Source of the DNA: an uncultured Eggerthellaceae bacterium
GTDB lineage: Bacteria > Actinomycetota > Coriobacteriia > Coriobacteriales > Eggerthellaceae
DNA length: 7,215 bases
Direction: 5' to 3'
Assembly (NCBI GenBank): GCA_902497215.1
Contig: CABVEH010000057.1
Location: forward strand, 1-7,215
How positions within the stretch are numbered: the stretch's first letter is position 1; every line of letters begins with the position of its first letter. The notes under the pieces were generated by a model. It had not been told where the DNA came from, did not search any database, and worked only from the letters and a program-made list of their open reading frames with translations. The position numbers were made by a program, and so were the translations under genes. This document shows positions 6,707 to 7,215 of this stretch, piece after piece.

Positions 6707-6791
6707 AAAGGCGGATAGCTCCTTCCCAGAAACGCATAGAACGTCGTAAATGTACCAAATATGGGATAGTGGATTCCGGGAACCAGCGTAG

Positions 6792-6815
6792 AGTTCGAAC
6801 TGCAGTCAAGCAGTC
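6792..6815 (+). promoter_or_regulatory. Palindrome and repeat cluster upstream of the divergent gene
   Basis: In 24 bases there are a perfect 10-bp palindrome AGTTCGAACT (6792-6801), an overlapping 8-bp palindrome ACTGCAGT (6799-6806), and a GCAGTC direct repeat (6802-6807 and 6810-6815) with a two-base spacer. They end 18 nt before the ATG at 6834, so they could be an operator or part of the leader. No convincing sigma-70 promoter for the + strand gene was found between 6700 and 6790. Regulation is inference. Confidence 0.3.
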
Positions 6816-6833
6816 CCGCGAAAGGATCCAAAG

Positions 6834-7215
6834 ATGGGCTTCGCATCAACCTTCGTTCCAATGGCCTTCCATGAAGGATGCAGGTCGGAAGACGTTCCAT
6901 TTCCCGCTCGCGTCTCGAACCTTCTCTTCGGCGCGCCGAACGCAAGAAGGGCCAACGGCATAGTTTCGACGTCGTTCGACCTCGCGGGGTGGCTGGACAG
7001 GGTTGCCGCAAGGCTTTTCGGGCGGCGGAGGAACGTCCCCGTGTTCGCCATCGACAGGATGGGCACGGAATTCCGCGAGAGGCTTCCCCGCATATGGCTC
7101 AGCGAGAAGGTATCGAACACGAGGCACGACGGGATGCGCAGGGTGTTCGTGGAAAGCTATCCGTCGGCCCCCGACCACGGCGGAAGCCGGGCAACATACC
7201 TCCTAGTAGGCCTGG
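6834..7215 (+). CDS. Unidentified protein, N-terminal part, open at right edge
   Basis: Reading from the ATG at 6834 gives 127 codons with no stop before the window ends, so the gene is partial. AAAGGAT at 6821-6827 lies six bases upstream, and an in-frame TAG at 6789-6791 bounds the frame. Third positions are mostly G or C, and AGG and ATA codons appear as in the neighbouring genes, which supports real coding. I do not recognise the family. The visible sequence has no signal peptide or membrane segment. It contains VPFPARVSNLLFGAPNARR (21-39), FDLAGWLDRVAARLFGRRR (48-66), a hydrophobic VPVFAIDRMG (68-77), and a possible core strand near TYLLVGL (121-127). It is transcribed away from fabH across a 180-nt region that may carry shared control. 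It might be a regulator or enzyme; nothing here decides. Confidence 0.7.
   Translation, partial: MGFASTFVPMAFHEGCRSEDVPFPARVSNLLFGAPNARRANGIVSTSFDLAGWLDRVAARLFGRRRNVPVFAIDRMGTEFRERLPRIWLSEKVSNTRHDGMRRVFVESYPSAPDHGGSRATYLLVGL

Noticed and set aside
6774..6782. TTCCGGGAA palindrome in the divergent region
   Set aside because: Only four base pairs each side of one base and not extended; too short to support as a site on its own.
5926..7011. 361-codon open frame on the minus strand
   Set aside because: It is an out-of-frame Arg/Pro-rich reading through fabH, its promoter and the divergent gene; no family features.
6846..7178. 110-codon minus-strand frame opposite the right-edge gene
   Set aside because: The + strand frame from 6834 has a ribosome-binding site, matching codon use and stays open; the minus frame is Arg/Pro/His-rich without an obvious domain.

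Overview
This is a GC-rich bacterial window. It looks like an actinobacterium, most likely class Coriobacteriia (Eggerthella/Slackia-like). That placement is an inference from base composition, the many AGG and ATA codons alongside high GC at third positions, and the Gram-positive-type gene order infB-rbfA-nrnA-truB-ribF. I could not confirm it by a search.

Positions 1-3884 (+ strand) hold a translation/RNA-maturation operon. It begins with the C-terminal 143 codons of initiation factor IF-2, followed by ribosome-binding factor A, a DHH-family nanoRNase/pAp phosphatase, tRNA pseudouridine-55 synthase and bifunctional riboflavin kinase/FAD synthetase. From rbfA onward the genes overlap or lie within 28 nt of each other. 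The exception to this tight packing is the 138-nt infB-rbfA gap. It contains three mutually compatible perfect or near-perfect pairings that would form a closed H-type pseudoknot. This is the strongest candidate for an undescribed element in the window.

Positions 3904-6653 (- strand) hold a convergent second unit: fabH (beta-ketoacyl-ACP synthase III, enlarged to 402 aa) followed 26 nt later by an RhlE-like DEAD-box RNA helicase with a long basic tail. The helicase meets ribF tail to tail with only 19 nt between the stop codons.

Positions 6654-6833 are a divergent intergenic region. It has an extended -10 promoter candidate for fabH flanked by an 8-bp direct repeat, and a cluster of small palindromes and repeats in front of the next gene. 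From 6834 a + strand gene of unknown function runs open off the right edge.

The first operon joins translation initiation, 30S maturation, tRNA modification, RNA-fragment turnover and flavin cofactor synthesis. The second joins the first condensing step of fatty-acid synthesis with an RNA helicase. No tRNA, rRNA, CRISPR array, insertion sequence or phage gene was seen.
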